Source: Sphingobacteriales bacterium 44-15
Lineage (GTDB): Bacteria; Bacteroidota; Bacteroidia; Chitinophagales; Chitinophagaceae
Length of the DNA: 64,000 nt
Assembly: GCA_001899685.1 (NCBI GenBank)
Contig: MKWG01000006.1
Coordinates: forward strand, 80,010-144,009
Direction: 5' to 3'
The translations under genes were made by a program, and so were the position numbers. The stretch's first letter is position 1, and the number at the start of each line of letters is the position of its first letter. The notes under the pieces were generated by a model that saw only the letters and a list, made by a program, of their open reading frames with translations, was not told the DNA's origin and searched no databases. Positions 37,592 to 46,555 of the stretch are shown here, one piece after another.

Positions 37592-37945
37592 TTACGGGTT
37601 GCATTTTAAAATAAGCAATGCTGAATCATCGCTTATAATATAAGCAGCGTTGGTTTGAATAGCAAGATCAAACAAATAATTATCTTTTGGGTCAGGACTG
37701 ATGCGATAAACAGCCTGTTCTGTTTTTATCACTACAATTGATTTTATAAAATCAATAACTTTCAGGCTTTGTGCCTCTGTCATCCATTCATTTCTTACAA
37801 GTACTTTGAAAATTTCTGTAAGCATATAGGAGTTTACTACAGGCATCAGGTCGTATGCCTCTATTCTTGCAAACAGAGGTTCTATTCCCTTATTGCGGGC
37901 AAACCGTATCCATGTGTTAGCATCTAAAACAATCAGTGTTGTCAT
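37592..37945 (-). CDS. PIN-domain ribonuclease, putative toxin
   Basis: A 117-residue PIN protein of the type found in toxin-antitoxin systems: acidic residues in VLDANTWIRF (Asp8), TEIFKVL (Glu), DPKDNYLFDLA (two Asp) and SDDSALL form the usual Mg-binding set. It would cleave RNA when free of antitoxin. Its ATG overlaps the stop of the small upstream gene by four bases. The stop codon lies within a weak hairpin followed by a T-run on the minus strand. Confidence 0.82.
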   Translation of the reverse strand: MTTLIVLDANTWIRFARNKGIEPLFARIEAYDLMPVVNSYMLTEIFKVLVRNEWMTEAQSLKVIDFIKSIVVIKTEQAVYRISPDPKDNYLFDLAIQTNAAYIISDDSALLILKCNP

Positions 37946-38172
37946 TGGTTTTCATAACGTTCCTTTTGTATGGCATCCTGTATCTCTTTATCAGTAACTT
38001 TACTAAAATCAGCTTCTTTGGTGATGTTTTTCCATTCTTCCTCTAGTTCTTTCCTGAACAATTTTATATACGCCAGCTTCAGCTCCGCCTCATCCATGTA
38101 TCGGAGCTTATCTACAATCAGGGCAAAAACCGAAGGTTCCTGCCTGGCGGCTTGCTTCGTTTCCATACTCAA
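37942..38172 (-). CDS. Small antitoxin-like protein paired with the PIN gene
   Basis: A 76-residue, charged, helical protein with no family I can name. The N-terminal half (SVFALIVDKLRYMDEAELKLAYIKLF) could form a long amphipathic helix and the C-terminal half (FSKVTDKEIQDAIQKERYENQ) is acidic and basic in turn, which suits binding into the PIN active site. There is no visible ribbon-helix-helix or AbrB motif. The antitoxin role is inferred from size, order (antitoxin first) and the ATGA overlap. Confidence 0.65.
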   Translation of the reverse strand: MSMETKQAARQEPSVFALIVDKLRYMDEAELKLAYIKLFRKELEEEWKNITKEADFSKVTDKEIQDAIQKERYENQ

Positions 38173-38373
38173 CGTTTATATGCAATATACAAATTATTTG
38201 CAGAGTTATAACCCTGGAAGAAACTGCAGGCATTGATTTTAAATACCAATAATTTAAATCACGGCGGTTTAATTTAAAAGATAATCTTCTTGTTTCCGTG
38301 CAGCTGATTATTTCTGTCTAAATTACACGTCATATTACAGCAATGCTGTTGAACAATAAATAAGATTACCGGT

Positions 38374-39096
38374 ATGCCAGCGCTCCGTATTCATTATTTT
38401 CAGCATGTCCATTTTGAAAGCCCCGGGTATATTGAACAATGGGCCGGGCAACACAATCATGCACAGACGTTCACCCGCTTTTACGCAGGGGATGAGCTTC
38501 CCCTCATTGCTGATATAGACTGGCTGATAGTGATGGGTGGGCCAATGGGCGTATATGATATGGCACAATATCCCTGGCTTGACGATGAAAAGGATTTTAT
38601 ACGGCAATGTATAAACGAAAAAAAGCTGGTGACCGGTATTTGCCTTGGTGCCCAATTGATCGCTGCGGCGCTGAACGCAGCAGTATATCCGCATACCAGC
38701 AAAGAGATCGGCTGGTACCCGGTTCACCTGACAGAAGCAGGAAAAGCTGACAGCATTTTTTCGGAACTGCCGGATACCTTTACCGTGCTGCATTGGCATG
38801 GCGATACCTTTGATCTCCCCAAAGGCGCCACGCTGCTTGCTTCAAGCAGCGTCTGCCGCAATCAGGCTTTCCTTTTTGAAGAAAAAACCCTGGGACTTCA
38901 GTTTCATTTTGAAGCCACCCCTGCAACGCTTTCTCTTATGATAGACAATTGCCGGAGTGAGCTCATCCCTTCTGTAACAGTACAGGATGCAGATACCATA
39001 GCCTCCGGAACAGGCTTTATAGAAAATGCCAATACATGGCTTGCCAAACTGCTCGACAAAATTTCGCTTTTAACAAACCATAAGGAGCCGGGATAG
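38374..39096 (+). CDS. Type 1 glutamine amidotransferase
   Basis: A 240-residue class I amidotransferase domain protein. The nucleophile Cys is in TGICLGAQLIAAAL, the His and Glu of the triad in LQFHFEAT, and VMGGPMGVYD forms the oxyanion loop. Stand-alone members resemble GMP-synthase glutaminase domains and gamma-glutamyl peptidases that act on glutamylated metabolites. No synthase partner lies beside it. It is 82 bp upstream of msrA on the same strand. Confidence 0.85.
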   Translation: MPALRIHYFQHVHFESPGYIEQWAGQHNHAQTFTRFYAGDELPLIADIDWLIVMGGPMGVYDMAQYPWLDDEKDFIRQCINEKKLVTGICLGAQLIAAALNAAVYPHTSKEIGWYPVHLTEAGKADSIFSELPDTFTVLHWHGDTFDLPKGATLLASSSVCRNQAFLFEEKTLGLQFHFEATPATLSLMIDNCRSELIPSVTVQDADTIASGTGFIENANTWLAKLLDKISLLTNHKEPG

Positions 39097-39178
39097 CCGG
39101 TCACCACTTATATACACTGTTATTATCAGTAACTTTGTATGCCGACGGATCAGGCAACAGGAACAAAAATTATTTCGC

Positions 39179-39835
39179 ATGATGCGGTATCTTTTTTTAG
39201 CAATGCCGGTCAGCATATTGCTGTCCTGCGTACAAAATAATAATTCCCTTAAAGCAAATTATATGAGCCAGGACAAAGACGCAATTGTTTATTCAGGAGA
39301 AAAGGATACTGCCACATTTGGCACAGGATGTTTTTGGTGCTCCGAGGCAGTATTCCAGGAATTGAAAGGTGTAATAAAAGTTACCAGCGGTTATAGCGGA
39401 GGGCATGTTGCCAATCCTACCTACGAGCAGGTCTGCAGCAAAACCACCGGGCACGCCGAAGTGGTGGAAGTGATATATGATCCTTCTGTCATAACGTATG
39501 ATGAATTGCTGGAAGTATTTTGGCAAACCCACGATCCCACCACATTGAACAGGCAGGGAAACGATATCGGTCCTCAATACAGGAGTGTAATATTTTATCA
39601 CAACGATGAGCAAAAGCAAAAAGCCGGGCACTATAAGGATGCGCTTGACAGGAGCGGCGCATGGGCTAACCCAATAGTTACAGCTATCGAGCCTTTCAGG
39701 AATTTCTACCCGGCAGAGAATTACCACCAGGATTATTACAGGCTTAACGGACAGGCGCCATATTGCTATTATGTAATCCGTCCCAAGCTTGAAAAATTTG
39801 AAAAGGTATTTAAGAATAAGCTGAAAGGGCATTAA
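39179..39835 (+). CDS. msrA: Peptide-methionine (S)-S-oxide reductase, exported lipoprotein form
   Basis: A 218-residue MsrA. The catalytic Cys lies in GTGCFWCSEAVF, followed by VTSGYSGGHVANPTYEQVC, GHAEVVEV and HDPTTLNRQGNDIGPQYRS, all conserved in MsrA. The first 20 residues form a lipoprotein signal (FLAMPVSILLSC), so the enzyme should be anchored on the periplasmic side and repair oxidised surface or periplasmic proteins. A second in-frame Met before SQDKDAI could yield a cytoplasmic form. No msrB is adjacent. Confidence 0.92.
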   Translation: MMRYLFLAMPVSILLSCVQNNNSLKANYMSQDKDAIVYSGEKDTATFGTGCFWCSEAVFQELKGVIKVTSGYSGGHVANPTYEQVCSKTTGHAEVVEVIYDPSVITYDELLEVFWQTHDPTTLNRQGNDIGPQYRSVIFYHNDEQKQKAGHYKDALDRSGAWANPIVTAIEPFRNFYPAENYHQDYYRLNGQAPYCYYVIRPKLEKFEKVFKNKLKGH

Positions 39836-39851
39836 CAAGGACGACTCCGGT

Positions 39852-40820
39852 CTATTTCTTCTTTTTTTCTGTTTTTTTAGACGCGGTTTTCTTTTTAGTA
39901 TATGTGCCGTCAAAGCTGCACTTTATACCCCGGTAATTGCCACAGGCCTGTTCCTCGCTCAGTGTGACCTTATTCCCCGAGAAAAATAACCTGAGCACAC
40001 AGGCATCCCCTACCCTGCGGTACTGGGCGAGATTTGGTTTGATCAATGTCGCTTCTCCTTTTAATTCGCCCGAACAATCATCATTGGTTTCAAAATGCAC
40101 AAAAAACAAAATCTTTTTTGCATTCTTTCCATCGCGAACTGATACAAAATTTTTACTGTTCACTATATAGTCGCCGGAAAGCTTGTTTTCTTTTGAAAGG
40201 GTATCTATTGGATTGTATACCGCCTGGGGCACGACCGGCTCATTAGATTCAATTTTAATCAGCGTAAACACACCTGCTGTATTATAAACATAGGCATTCA
40301 ATTTATAATATTGCTGGCCATCCTTTGTTTTCCGGGTCTCCGTTTTGGTGATCGTCAGTCTCCTGTCAATACTGCCCGTCATAGCATTTCTTTTGTCAGG
40401 ATTATTACGGATCAGTTCCATGGCTGCCTTAAACTTATGATCTTTATCAAAGCAAAGTACATATCCGATCTGCTTTTCCAGGGTAGCGGCCTTAAGTAAA
40501 AGATAGGTCTCTTTTCCGGGATCTGTTATTTTGCCGACAGCATATAGTTTGGGCTTGATTTTCTGGGGATAATCGTTACCATATACAGAATCAGGCACAA
40601 ACTGGGAAAAAATCTTTTCGCTGATCAGCAGCGAATCCGGCAGCTTACGGTTGATCTGGGTATCAGCAATATTAAAAGGTAAGGAGGTATCCGGGAAAAA
40701 GGCAATAAAGTCTTCAATCGTAACAGGATCTTCCCCTGTCATGCTTTTTTTCCGGCTTTTACAAGCAGTAAATAATATAACCAGCACTAAACACAAACTT
40801 AAAGCTCGTCGCATACACAT
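39852..40820 (-). CDS. Hypothetical lipoprotein
   Basis: A 322-residue protein with no family I recognise. MRRALSLCLVLVILFTACKS is a clear lipoprotein signal, so starts at 40820 or 40814 are favoured over the longer reading from 40889. The mature part has an N-terminal section rich in short hydrophobic strands, a central YKLNAYVYNTAGVFTLIKIES strand pair, and a Lys-rich tail (KKKTASKKTEKKKK). One Cys pair in the C-terminal part (DDCSGELKG, DACVLRLFF, QACGNY, IKCSF) could form disulfides. It meets msrA tail to tail. Confidence 0.7.
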   Translation of the reverse strand: MCMRRALSLCLVLVILFTACKSRKKSMTGEDPVTIEDFIAFFPDTSLPFNIADTQINRKLPDSLLISEKIFSQFVPDSVYGNDYPQKIKPKLYAVGKITDPGKETYLLLKAATLEKQIGYVLCFDKDHKFKAAMELIRNNPDKRNAMTGSIDRRLTITKTETRKTKDGQQYYKLNAYVYNTAGVFTLIKIESNEPVVPQAVYNPIDTLSKENKLSGDYIVNSKNFVSVRDGKNAKKILFFVHFETNDDCSGELKGEATLIKPNLAQYRRVGDACVLRLFFSGNKVTLSEEQACGNYRGIKCSFDGTYTKKKTASKKTEKKKK

Positions 40821-40932
40821 TGTTTCGGCATGTAAAGTATTAAATTTTTGCTTTCTTTCATAAAAGCGGGTATACGAGGACATAAACATGATAAAAAATA
40901 ATGCCAGTCATTAACAGGATACAAAAAATATT

Positions 40933-40950
40933 TTTTAGATTTGCCTAAAA
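40933..40950. promoter_or_regulatory. MntR-type operator overlapping the mntR promoter
   Basis: An 18-bp palindrome with arms TTTTAG and CTAAAA around six bases. DtxR/MntR-family boxes have this form (TTTAG ... CTAAA). It contains TAGATTTG (40936-40943), an exact match to the -7 consensus TAnnTTTG, so a bound regulator would block transcription of mntR and mntH. The start codon is 16 bases downstream. Confidence 0.7.
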
Positions 40951-40965
40951 ATAAAATTAGATAGA

Positions 40966-41634
40966 TTGAATTATTCAATTAGTGAAGAAAATTATATCAA
41001 AGCCATTTATCGCCTGCAAAGCACCAGGGAACCGGTCAGTACGAATGCACTGGCTGTGGAGCTGGACACCAAACCTGCTTCTATAACGGATATGCTCAAG
41101 AGACTGAAAGTGAAAAAGCTGGTGATTTATTACCCCTACCAGGGGTGCAGGCTTAGCGCAGAAGGTACAAGACTTGCGCTTGGTATAGTGAGAAGGCACA
41201 GGCTCTGGGAATATTTCCTGGCAGAGAAATTAAAGTTCAACTGGAATGAGGTGCACGACATTGCCGAAGAGCTTGAACATGTAAGCAACGGGCAACTGAT
41301 AGAACGGCTGGATGCTTTTCTCGGATTTCCCAGGTTTGATCCGCACGGAGATCCTATACCGGACAGCTCCGGGAAAATAGCAACGCCCAGCCAGGTAAAG
41401 CTTACCACACTCGGGGCCCATACCAAAGCAAAAGTAAGCGGGCTTGCAGATCAGTCCCAGGATATGCTGAATCTTTTGCAGCAAAGGAATATCACTATTG
41501 GAACCATAGTGGAAATAAATAAAAAGTTCGGTTTCGACCACTCCCTGGAAATCAAGATCCCGGGAAACCCGCCGTTTATCATGAGTGAGCAGGCGGCACA
41601 AAATATTTTAGTACATCATGAACTTGAAGCTTAA
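40966..41634 (+). CDS. mntR: MntR/DtxR-family metal-dependent repressor
   Basis: A 222-residue regulator read from a TTG start. Domains: winged helix (residues 1-65; ENYIKAIYRL, ASITDMLKRLKVKKLVIY), the dimerisation and metal-binding domain (RRHRLWEYFL, EELEHVS, FPRFDPHGDPIP), and a C-terminal FeoA/SH3-like domain (IGTIVEINKKFG). Glu and His residues at the two metal sites are present. Coupling to an Nramp transporter gene points to manganese, though iron is possible. The operator upstream indicates self-control. The TTG start is favoured since homology begins at NYSISEENYIKAI and no ATG lies nearby. Confidence 0.88.
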   Translation: MNYSISEENYIKAIYRLQSTREPVSTNALAVELDTKPASITDMLKRLKVKKLVIYYPYQGCRLSAEGTRLALGIVRRHRLWEYFLAEKLKFNWNEVHDIAEELEHVSNGQLIERLDAFLGFPRFDPHGDPIPDSSGKIATPSQVKLTTLGAHTKAKVSGLADQSQDMLNLLQQRNITIGTIVEINKKFGFDHSLEIKIPGNPPFIMSEQAAQNILVHHELEA

Positions 41635-43507
41635 TTCAGACGCATCGCTGAGTGAAGTGCACGGTAGCATTGATGCTACCAGGATACAGCATAAACCCCG
41701 GTGGAAAAGGTTTTTGGCTTTTATTGGCCCGGCCTACCTTGTAGGAGTTGGCTATATGGACCCCGGCAATTGGGCAACCGATCTTGCCGGTGGCAGTAAG
41801 TTTGGCTATACGCTTATATGGGTGCTGCTCATGAGCAACCTGATGGCGCTCCTGTTGCAAAGCCTTTCTGCGAGGCTTGGTATAGTGAGAGGAAGAGATC
41901 TTGCTCAGGCTAACAGGGAAACCTACCCTAAGTATGTAAATTTTATACTCTACCTGCTGGCAGAGATTGCCATAGCTGCTACGGACCTTGCGGAAGTACT
42001 GGGGATGGCTATTGGGCTGCACCTGCTAACCGGCATCCCATTGATATGGGGTGTAGCCATTACCGTTTTAGATACATTCCTGCTGCTGTTCTTACAGCGG
42101 CTTGGCATGCGCATGATGGAAGCTTTTATTATTTGCCTTGTTGCTGTGATAGGTATTTCATTCCTGGTGGAGATCATCCTGGCCAGACCCGCACTTTCCG
42201 AAGTGGCTACCGGACTGATCCCTTCTCTGCCTAATGAGGAAGCCCTGTATATCGCTATCGGGATCATCGGCGCCACGGTGATGCCTCATAATCTTTACCT
42301 GCATTCTTCGCTGGTACAAACCCGCAAGATCCGACGGGATGAAGCCGGCATACGGCAGGCGATCAAAATGAACGTGATAGACAGTACTATCGCCTTGAAC
42401 CTCGCCTTTCTCGTGAATGCGGCGATACTGGTGCTTGCCGCTACCACCTTTTTTAAGGCAGGCCGCACTGAAGTAGCACAGATAGAAGAGGCACATCAGT
42501 TGCTGTCTCCCTTACTGGGGACTGACCTCGCTTCAACGCTTTTCGCTATTGCCCTTATCGCCGCCGGGCAAAGCTCCACGGTAACGGGTACCCTCGCAGG
42601 ACAAATCGTAATGGAAGGGTATTTGCGGCTCCGGATCAACCCTCTTCTGCGGAGACTGATCACCCGGCTGATTGCCATAATACCGGCACTGGTAGTACTA
42701 ATGATCTATGGCGATAAAGAGCTTGACGCACTGCTCATACTGAGCCAGGTAATACTCAGCCTGCAACTGGGCTTTGCCATAATACCCCTTATACATTTTG
42801 TAAGCGATAAAAAGACAATGGGGAGATTCGCCATTAAGCCTGTTACCAAAATTTTTGCATGGGCAATTACAATACTGCTGGTATATCTTAACATCAGGAT
42901 GGTGCTGGGCGAAGTATTACCGGTATTTAATGCACCCGGCAACGGGTTACTGAAGCTGATCATTATCATCGCAGGCATTTTCTTTATAGCATTATTATTA
43001 TACATAACGGCGCATCCTGTCATCATCCGGAATGGTAAAAAGGTGACCTCCCCTATTCACCCCGCAACTAAAGAAAAGCTTGAGCTGGAAATACCGCGTT
43101 TTAACAGGATAGCCATCGCACTCGACTTCAGCGATAATGACAAAAAGCTATTGTCATTTGCTATTGCCCAGGGCAATACCCATGCTACTTACATTCTTAT
43201 ACACGTTGTAGAAAGTGTATCTGCAAGGTTATTAAGGCAGGAATCCGGCGACTATGAAACGCAGGAAGATCAAAAGCGATTACAACATTACAGCGACAAC
43301 CTAAAGGTGGAAGGATACACGGCAATTACACAATTAGGGTTTGGCAGGAGATCCGGTGAGATCAGCCGGATCGTAAATGAGCAGGAAGCTGATATGCTCG
43401 TAATGGGCGCTCACGGGCATAAAGGTGTAGAAGACTTCATTCATGGTGAAACGGTAAACTCAGTAAGGCATAAGGTGAAAATTCCTGTGCTGATCGTAAA
43501 TGTATAG
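41618..43507 (+). CDS. mntH: Nramp divalent metal transporter with C-terminal universal stress domain
   Basis: A 629-residue fusion. Residues 30-470 are an Nramp transporter: GYMDPGNWATD (metal-binding Asp and Asn in TM1) and ATVMPHNLYLHS (TM6 MPH motif), about 11 helices. Residues 490-629 are a UspA domain that starts IAIALDFSDNDKKLLS and ends with the ATP-binding GAHGHKGVEDFIHGETV, of the nucleotide-binding type. The ATG overlaps the mntR stop by 17 bases. The UspA part lies in the cytoplasm and could sense ATP or gate the transporter. Such fusions occur in Bacteroidota and some other phyla but the joint function is not established. Confidence 0.9.
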   Translation: MNLKLNSDASLSEVHGSIDATRIQHKPRWKRFLAFIGPAYLVGVGYMDPGNWATDLAGGSKFGYTLIWVLLMSNLMALLLQSLSARLGIVRGRDLAQANRETYPKYVNFILYLLAEIAIAATDLAEVLGMAIGLHLLTGIPLIWGVAITVLDTFLLLFLQRLGMRMMEAFIICLVAVIGISFLVEIILARPALSEVATGLIPSLPNEEALYIAIGIIGATVMPHNLYLHSSLVQTRKIRRDEAGIRQAIKMNVIDSTIALNLAFLVNAAILVLAATTFFKAGRTEVAQIEEAHQLLSPLLGTDLASTLFAIALIAAGQSSTVTGTLAGQIVMEGYLRLRINPLLRRLITRLIAIIPALVVLMIYGDKELDALLILSQVILSLQLGFAIIPLIHFVSDKKTMGRFAIKPVTKIFAWAITILLVYLNIRMVLGEVLPVFNAPGNGLLKLIIIIAGIFFIALLLYITAHPVIIRNGKKVTSPIHPATKEKLELEIPRFNRIAIALDFSDNDKKLLSFAIAQGNTHATYILIHVVESVSARLLRQESGDYETQEDQKRLQHYSDNLKVEGYTAITQLGFGRRSGEISRIVNEQEADMLVMGAHGHKGVEDFIHGETVNSVRHKVKIPVLIVNV

Positions 43508-43565
43508 CAGGGAGAATATTGCTTTACCACATCCTATGCATTTCAAAAAAATTCTCTCAGCGCGA

Positions 43566-43712
43566 TCAGGTGATCTTTATTTTTTTACTGGAGCTGCTGC
43601 CGCCTTTTGCCACCTCCCCTCTGAGCAACATAGCAGGCTGCTTTTCACCATGAGCTTTTCGTCCGCTCTTGTGTTTGGCCGGAGTTTGCTTTTTCGCTTT
43701 TGCTTTCTGCAT
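43566..43712 (-). CDS. 48-residue basic protein downstream of the CHAT gene
   Basis: A small open frame from ATG at 43712, 23 bp after the stop of the TPR-CHAT gene and on the same strand. The first half is very basic (MQKAKAKKQTPAKHKSGRK), with no signal peptide. The second half has MLLRGEVAKGGSSSSKK. The same string, GEVAQGGSSSKKK, occurs in the subtilisin-like protease of this operon at residues 118-130, just before its catalytic domain. Chance similarity over 12 matched positions between two genes of one operon is unlikely. It may be a substrate, inhibitor or effector of one of the two proteases. Expression is not proven. Confidence 0.6.
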   Translation of the reverse strand: MQKAKAKKQTPAKHKSGRKAHGEKQPAMLLRGEVAKGGSSSSKKIKIT

Positions 43713-43735
43713 AATTGTAGATTTATTGTATAATA

Positions 43736-46552
43736 TCAAATGTAAGACCTATTTCTATAACGATATAAAAGAATAAATCCTCCTCCTGCCAATGCAATTA
43801 TGGCGATCCATGGCCATATCCCGGCTTTAGTGTGCTGATGGGTAAGATTTATAGGATCGCCCTTACCAACAAGTATCATATTTGCCCAGAAATAAGGCAG
43901 CAATTTTTCTTTTCCTCCCTTTTGCATAAGGAAGAGCTTTGCTTTCTGCAACGCATCATCCTTTCGCATTCCCGCAGCAAGATATTCATTCATCTTTTGA
44001 GATATAAGATAAATAGCTTCTTCATCCGCTTTCCATAATGTAGCAGATACAGCTGGGATCCCTGCTGCTGCAAAGCCTCTTGCCAGGCTATATATCCCCT
44101 CTCCTGTGGCATTACGTCCTACGTTCGTTTGGCAGGCGCTCAACATTACCAGTTGAGTTGCTGTATGATTGATCAGTTGCAATTCCTGCAGATGAATTAC
44201 AGAATCCTGCATATATAAAACAGGTTCCATGCTCGCAGTATCCGCCAGCGCATGAGAAAATACGTTCACTACACTATAACAGGACATCTCTTTTAAAAAA
44301 TTACTCCTGCTGGCCGCTGCATCCGTGAATAGAACAGCATCGTCATAGCCCTCCGCCGCGCTTTTAAGGGACTTTGCCGCATGCTTCAGGTCGGGTACCC
44401 TGAGACCCTTCCTGAATGAAACAGGTGCAAAACCGATAAAGCTGCCTGAAGAAGGATATACTTTAGAACCATGTAACAGGTAACCTGCTGAATAGGTATA
44501 GCTGAAGGTATAATGATATACTAGAAAATCCCTGCCATTACCGTCTGTTGTCAGTGCTTCAAAAGGAATGAGAAAGTTATCCGGGCAAAGGATCACCCTT
44601 CCGTAGGGAATATGCAGATCAGCAAAAAGGGTATGGTAAAGCTTATGCGAAAGCTCTGCAAAGCCGGCATAGCTGTTATTTAACGCCTGCTTGTTGCTGC
44701 AGTATTTCAAAAAACCAGCGACGTCATTCATATTAAAATTACTTCTGTCTACTTTAATCATGTGAGATGTCTCAGGGGCAATAGCAAGAATATATGCTGC
44801 TGTATCCTGTATAAAATAGTGCACAAAATAACTTTTTGTGCTCTTCAGCCATTCCTGCAGCACAGACATCTTTGGTACCACATCAGCATATTTGTATTGA
44901 TAATACAGCGGGTACTTCTGTTCAAGAGATTTTACGAAATATTCAAAATCAGATTTTACTTTCAAAAGCTCCATCTGCTGCATACCATATGCCCCTGAAT
45001 CAGGATCAGTTGAGCTGAGCTTTTGCCTGCAGGCTGCCATACGGCTAATAAAATCCTGCTCAGTTGCAGCCTCAGCATTGGGAAGATGCACCAGCGCATT
45101 CAGCTCATTGATCTTATCATTCAGCAAAACAGCCCTGCTTTTTTCCATAAAATAGAAAGCAAGGCTGTCATTATCCGCTAAATAGCAGGCCTCGATTGCA
45201 TTCACAAAAAAGCTTCTTGTACTGTTGCGCCAGTAAAGCTTACTTTGTTCGCCAATTTGCAGCCTCCTTGCCTGTGTAATAGCAGAATCCATCACCATTG
45301 CCGATTGCAGGCAGGCATCTATATATGCTTTATTATTATCGTGCTTATACATGTTAAGCAACCATTCTGTTCTGTTACCCAGTAGTACAAGGAGAAGATC
45401 AATGTTCCGGATGGAAGATAATCCCGCCAATGACTGGCTTTTAAAAAAGTCGTTGCTATGAATGCCATATACATTTAATGCCTCGGAATAATATTGTTTC
45501 GACCGGGTATAATTGCTTTGCCTGTCCCACTGAAACTCCAGTTCACCGAGATTAATATATGCCTTGCATAAACGTTCTGCATTACCGGATTTCCCGGCGT
45601 ATTTAATAGTATGCAAGTAGCACTGTTCAGCCTGGCTATATGCTTTCCGCTTTTGTAAATAATAATTGCCAAGATCGGTATAATCATCCGCTATCTGCTC
45701 ATTCTCGTTTGTTTTAAGCCGCATCCGTATAGACTGGTTAAAATAATCAACCGCTTTTGCCCAGTCCTCCTGAGCAGCATATAGTTGCGCTTTGATCTTT
45801 AAGGAAGTAGCCATTTCAAAATCCGAGTGAAGGCTTTTGGCATACTTTAACGCTGAATCCGCATCACTGAATGCATTTTCTTTGTTACCAAGATAAGCAT
45901 ACGACTGGGCTCTCCGGTTAAAGGCTGCCATCACTGATTCGTGCCTTGAAATACGCTCCGCTTCTGCAATAGCGAAAGAAGCTTCATCAATACATTTCTG
46001 AAAGTCGCCGTATTTAAAAAAAATATCAGACCTGATTATCCTGCTGCCGATAGCATAATCATCAACAACAGCATTTCGTTTTTTAATCAAAATCACACTG
46101 TCGTAAAAGGCCAGCGCTTTGTTGTTTTGATTGAGCGTTTTGTAAAAAGTTGCAAGATTGTAGTAACTGTTTACCAGGTATTGCGGGCAGGCATTCTTTT
46201 GCCCGCTGCTATTGATCCTGATAGATTCAAGAACATCATGTATAGCCCGGGGCGTAGCTACATAATCGTTTTTGAGATATTCCAATGCGGCTATACGATG
46301 AAGCAGCCTTGCATATACAGAGTCTTCAGGATAGTTGCAGTTAATCAATGCTTTCAGCAATCCATTTGCGTTTTGCAGCTTATCTGCAACAACAGACAGA
46401 TCATCTGCCTCAATCGCCATGATCCTGCGCCATGCTTCTGCAGAGGTGATACACTGGGCAAAAGCGCTACGGGTAAAAGCTGTTGCGGCAATGATAAAAA
46501 ACATCATCCTGACCAGGATACTATTACGTAGATCAAGCATCTGAGAGATCAA
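43736..46552 (-). CDS. TPR-CHAT protease, membrane anchored
   Basis: A 938-residue protein. An N-terminal signal (MMFFIIAATAFTRSAFAQ) is followed by at least six TPRs (residues 60-400) and a linker, then a CHAT domain (about 600-900) of the caspase-like clan. The catalytic dyad is His767 (VFSHALAD) and Cys807 (MLSACQTN), followed by the conserved GEGIYSLARGF and SATLWKADE. One transmembrane helix at about 911-930 and a short basic tail (RYRNRSYI) end the chain, so TPR and CHAT parts face the periplasm. It starts three bases after the stop of the subtilisin gene. TPRs probably sense a partner or signal that unlocks proteolysis. Confidence 0.88.
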   Translation of the reverse strand: MISQMLDLRNSILVRMMFFIIAATAFTRSAFAQCITSAEAWRRIMAIEADDLSVVADKLQNANGLLKALINCNYPEDSVYARLLHRIAALEYLKNDYVATPRAIHDVLESIRINSSGQKNACPQYLVNSYYNLATFYKTLNQNNKALAFYDSVILIKKRNAVVDDYAIGSRIIRSDIFFKYGDFQKCIDEASFAIAEAERISRHESVMAAFNRRAQSYAYLGNKENAFSDADSALKYAKSLHSDFEMATSLKIKAQLYAAQEDWAKAVDYFNQSIRMRLKTNENEQIADDYTDLGNYYLQKRKAYSQAEQCYLHTIKYAGKSGNAERLCKAYINLGELEFQWDRQSNYTRSKQYYSEALNVYGIHSNDFFKSQSLAGLSSIRNIDLLLVLLGNRTEWLLNMYKHDNNKAYIDACLQSAMVMDSAITQARRLQIGEQSKLYWRNSTRSFFVNAIEACYLADNDSLAFYFMEKSRAVLLNDKINELNALVHLPNAEAATEQDFISRMAACRQKLSSTDPDSGAYGMQQMELLKVKSDFEYFVKSLEQKYPLYYQYKYADVVPKMSVLQEWLKSTKSYFVHYFIQDTAAYILAIAPETSHMIKVDRSNFNMNDVAGFLKYCSNKQALNNSYAGFAELSHKLYHTLFADLHIPYGRVILCPDNFLIPFEALTTDGNGRDFLVYHYTFSYTYSAGYLLHGSKVYPSSGSFIGFAPVSFRKGLRVPDLKHAAKSLKSAAEGYDDAVLFTDAAASRSNFLKEMSCYSVVNVFSHALADTASMEPVLYMQDSVIHLQELQLINHTATQLVMLSACQTNVGRNATGEGIYSLARGFAAAGIPAVSATLWKADEEAIYLISQKMNEYLAAGMRKDDALQKAKLFLMQKGGKEKLLPYFWANMILVGKGDPINLTHQHTKAGIWPWIAIIALAGGGFILLYRYRNRSYI

Positions 46553-46555
46553 TTA

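Noticed and set aside
39293-39913. 206-residue minus-strand frame over msrA
   Set aside because: Antisense to the msrA catalytic domain, no recognisable domain.
43500-43733. 77-residue plus-strand frame after mntH
   Set aside because: It lies antisense to the 48-residue basic protein, has no family features and many aromatic and Cys residues typical of a shadow frame.
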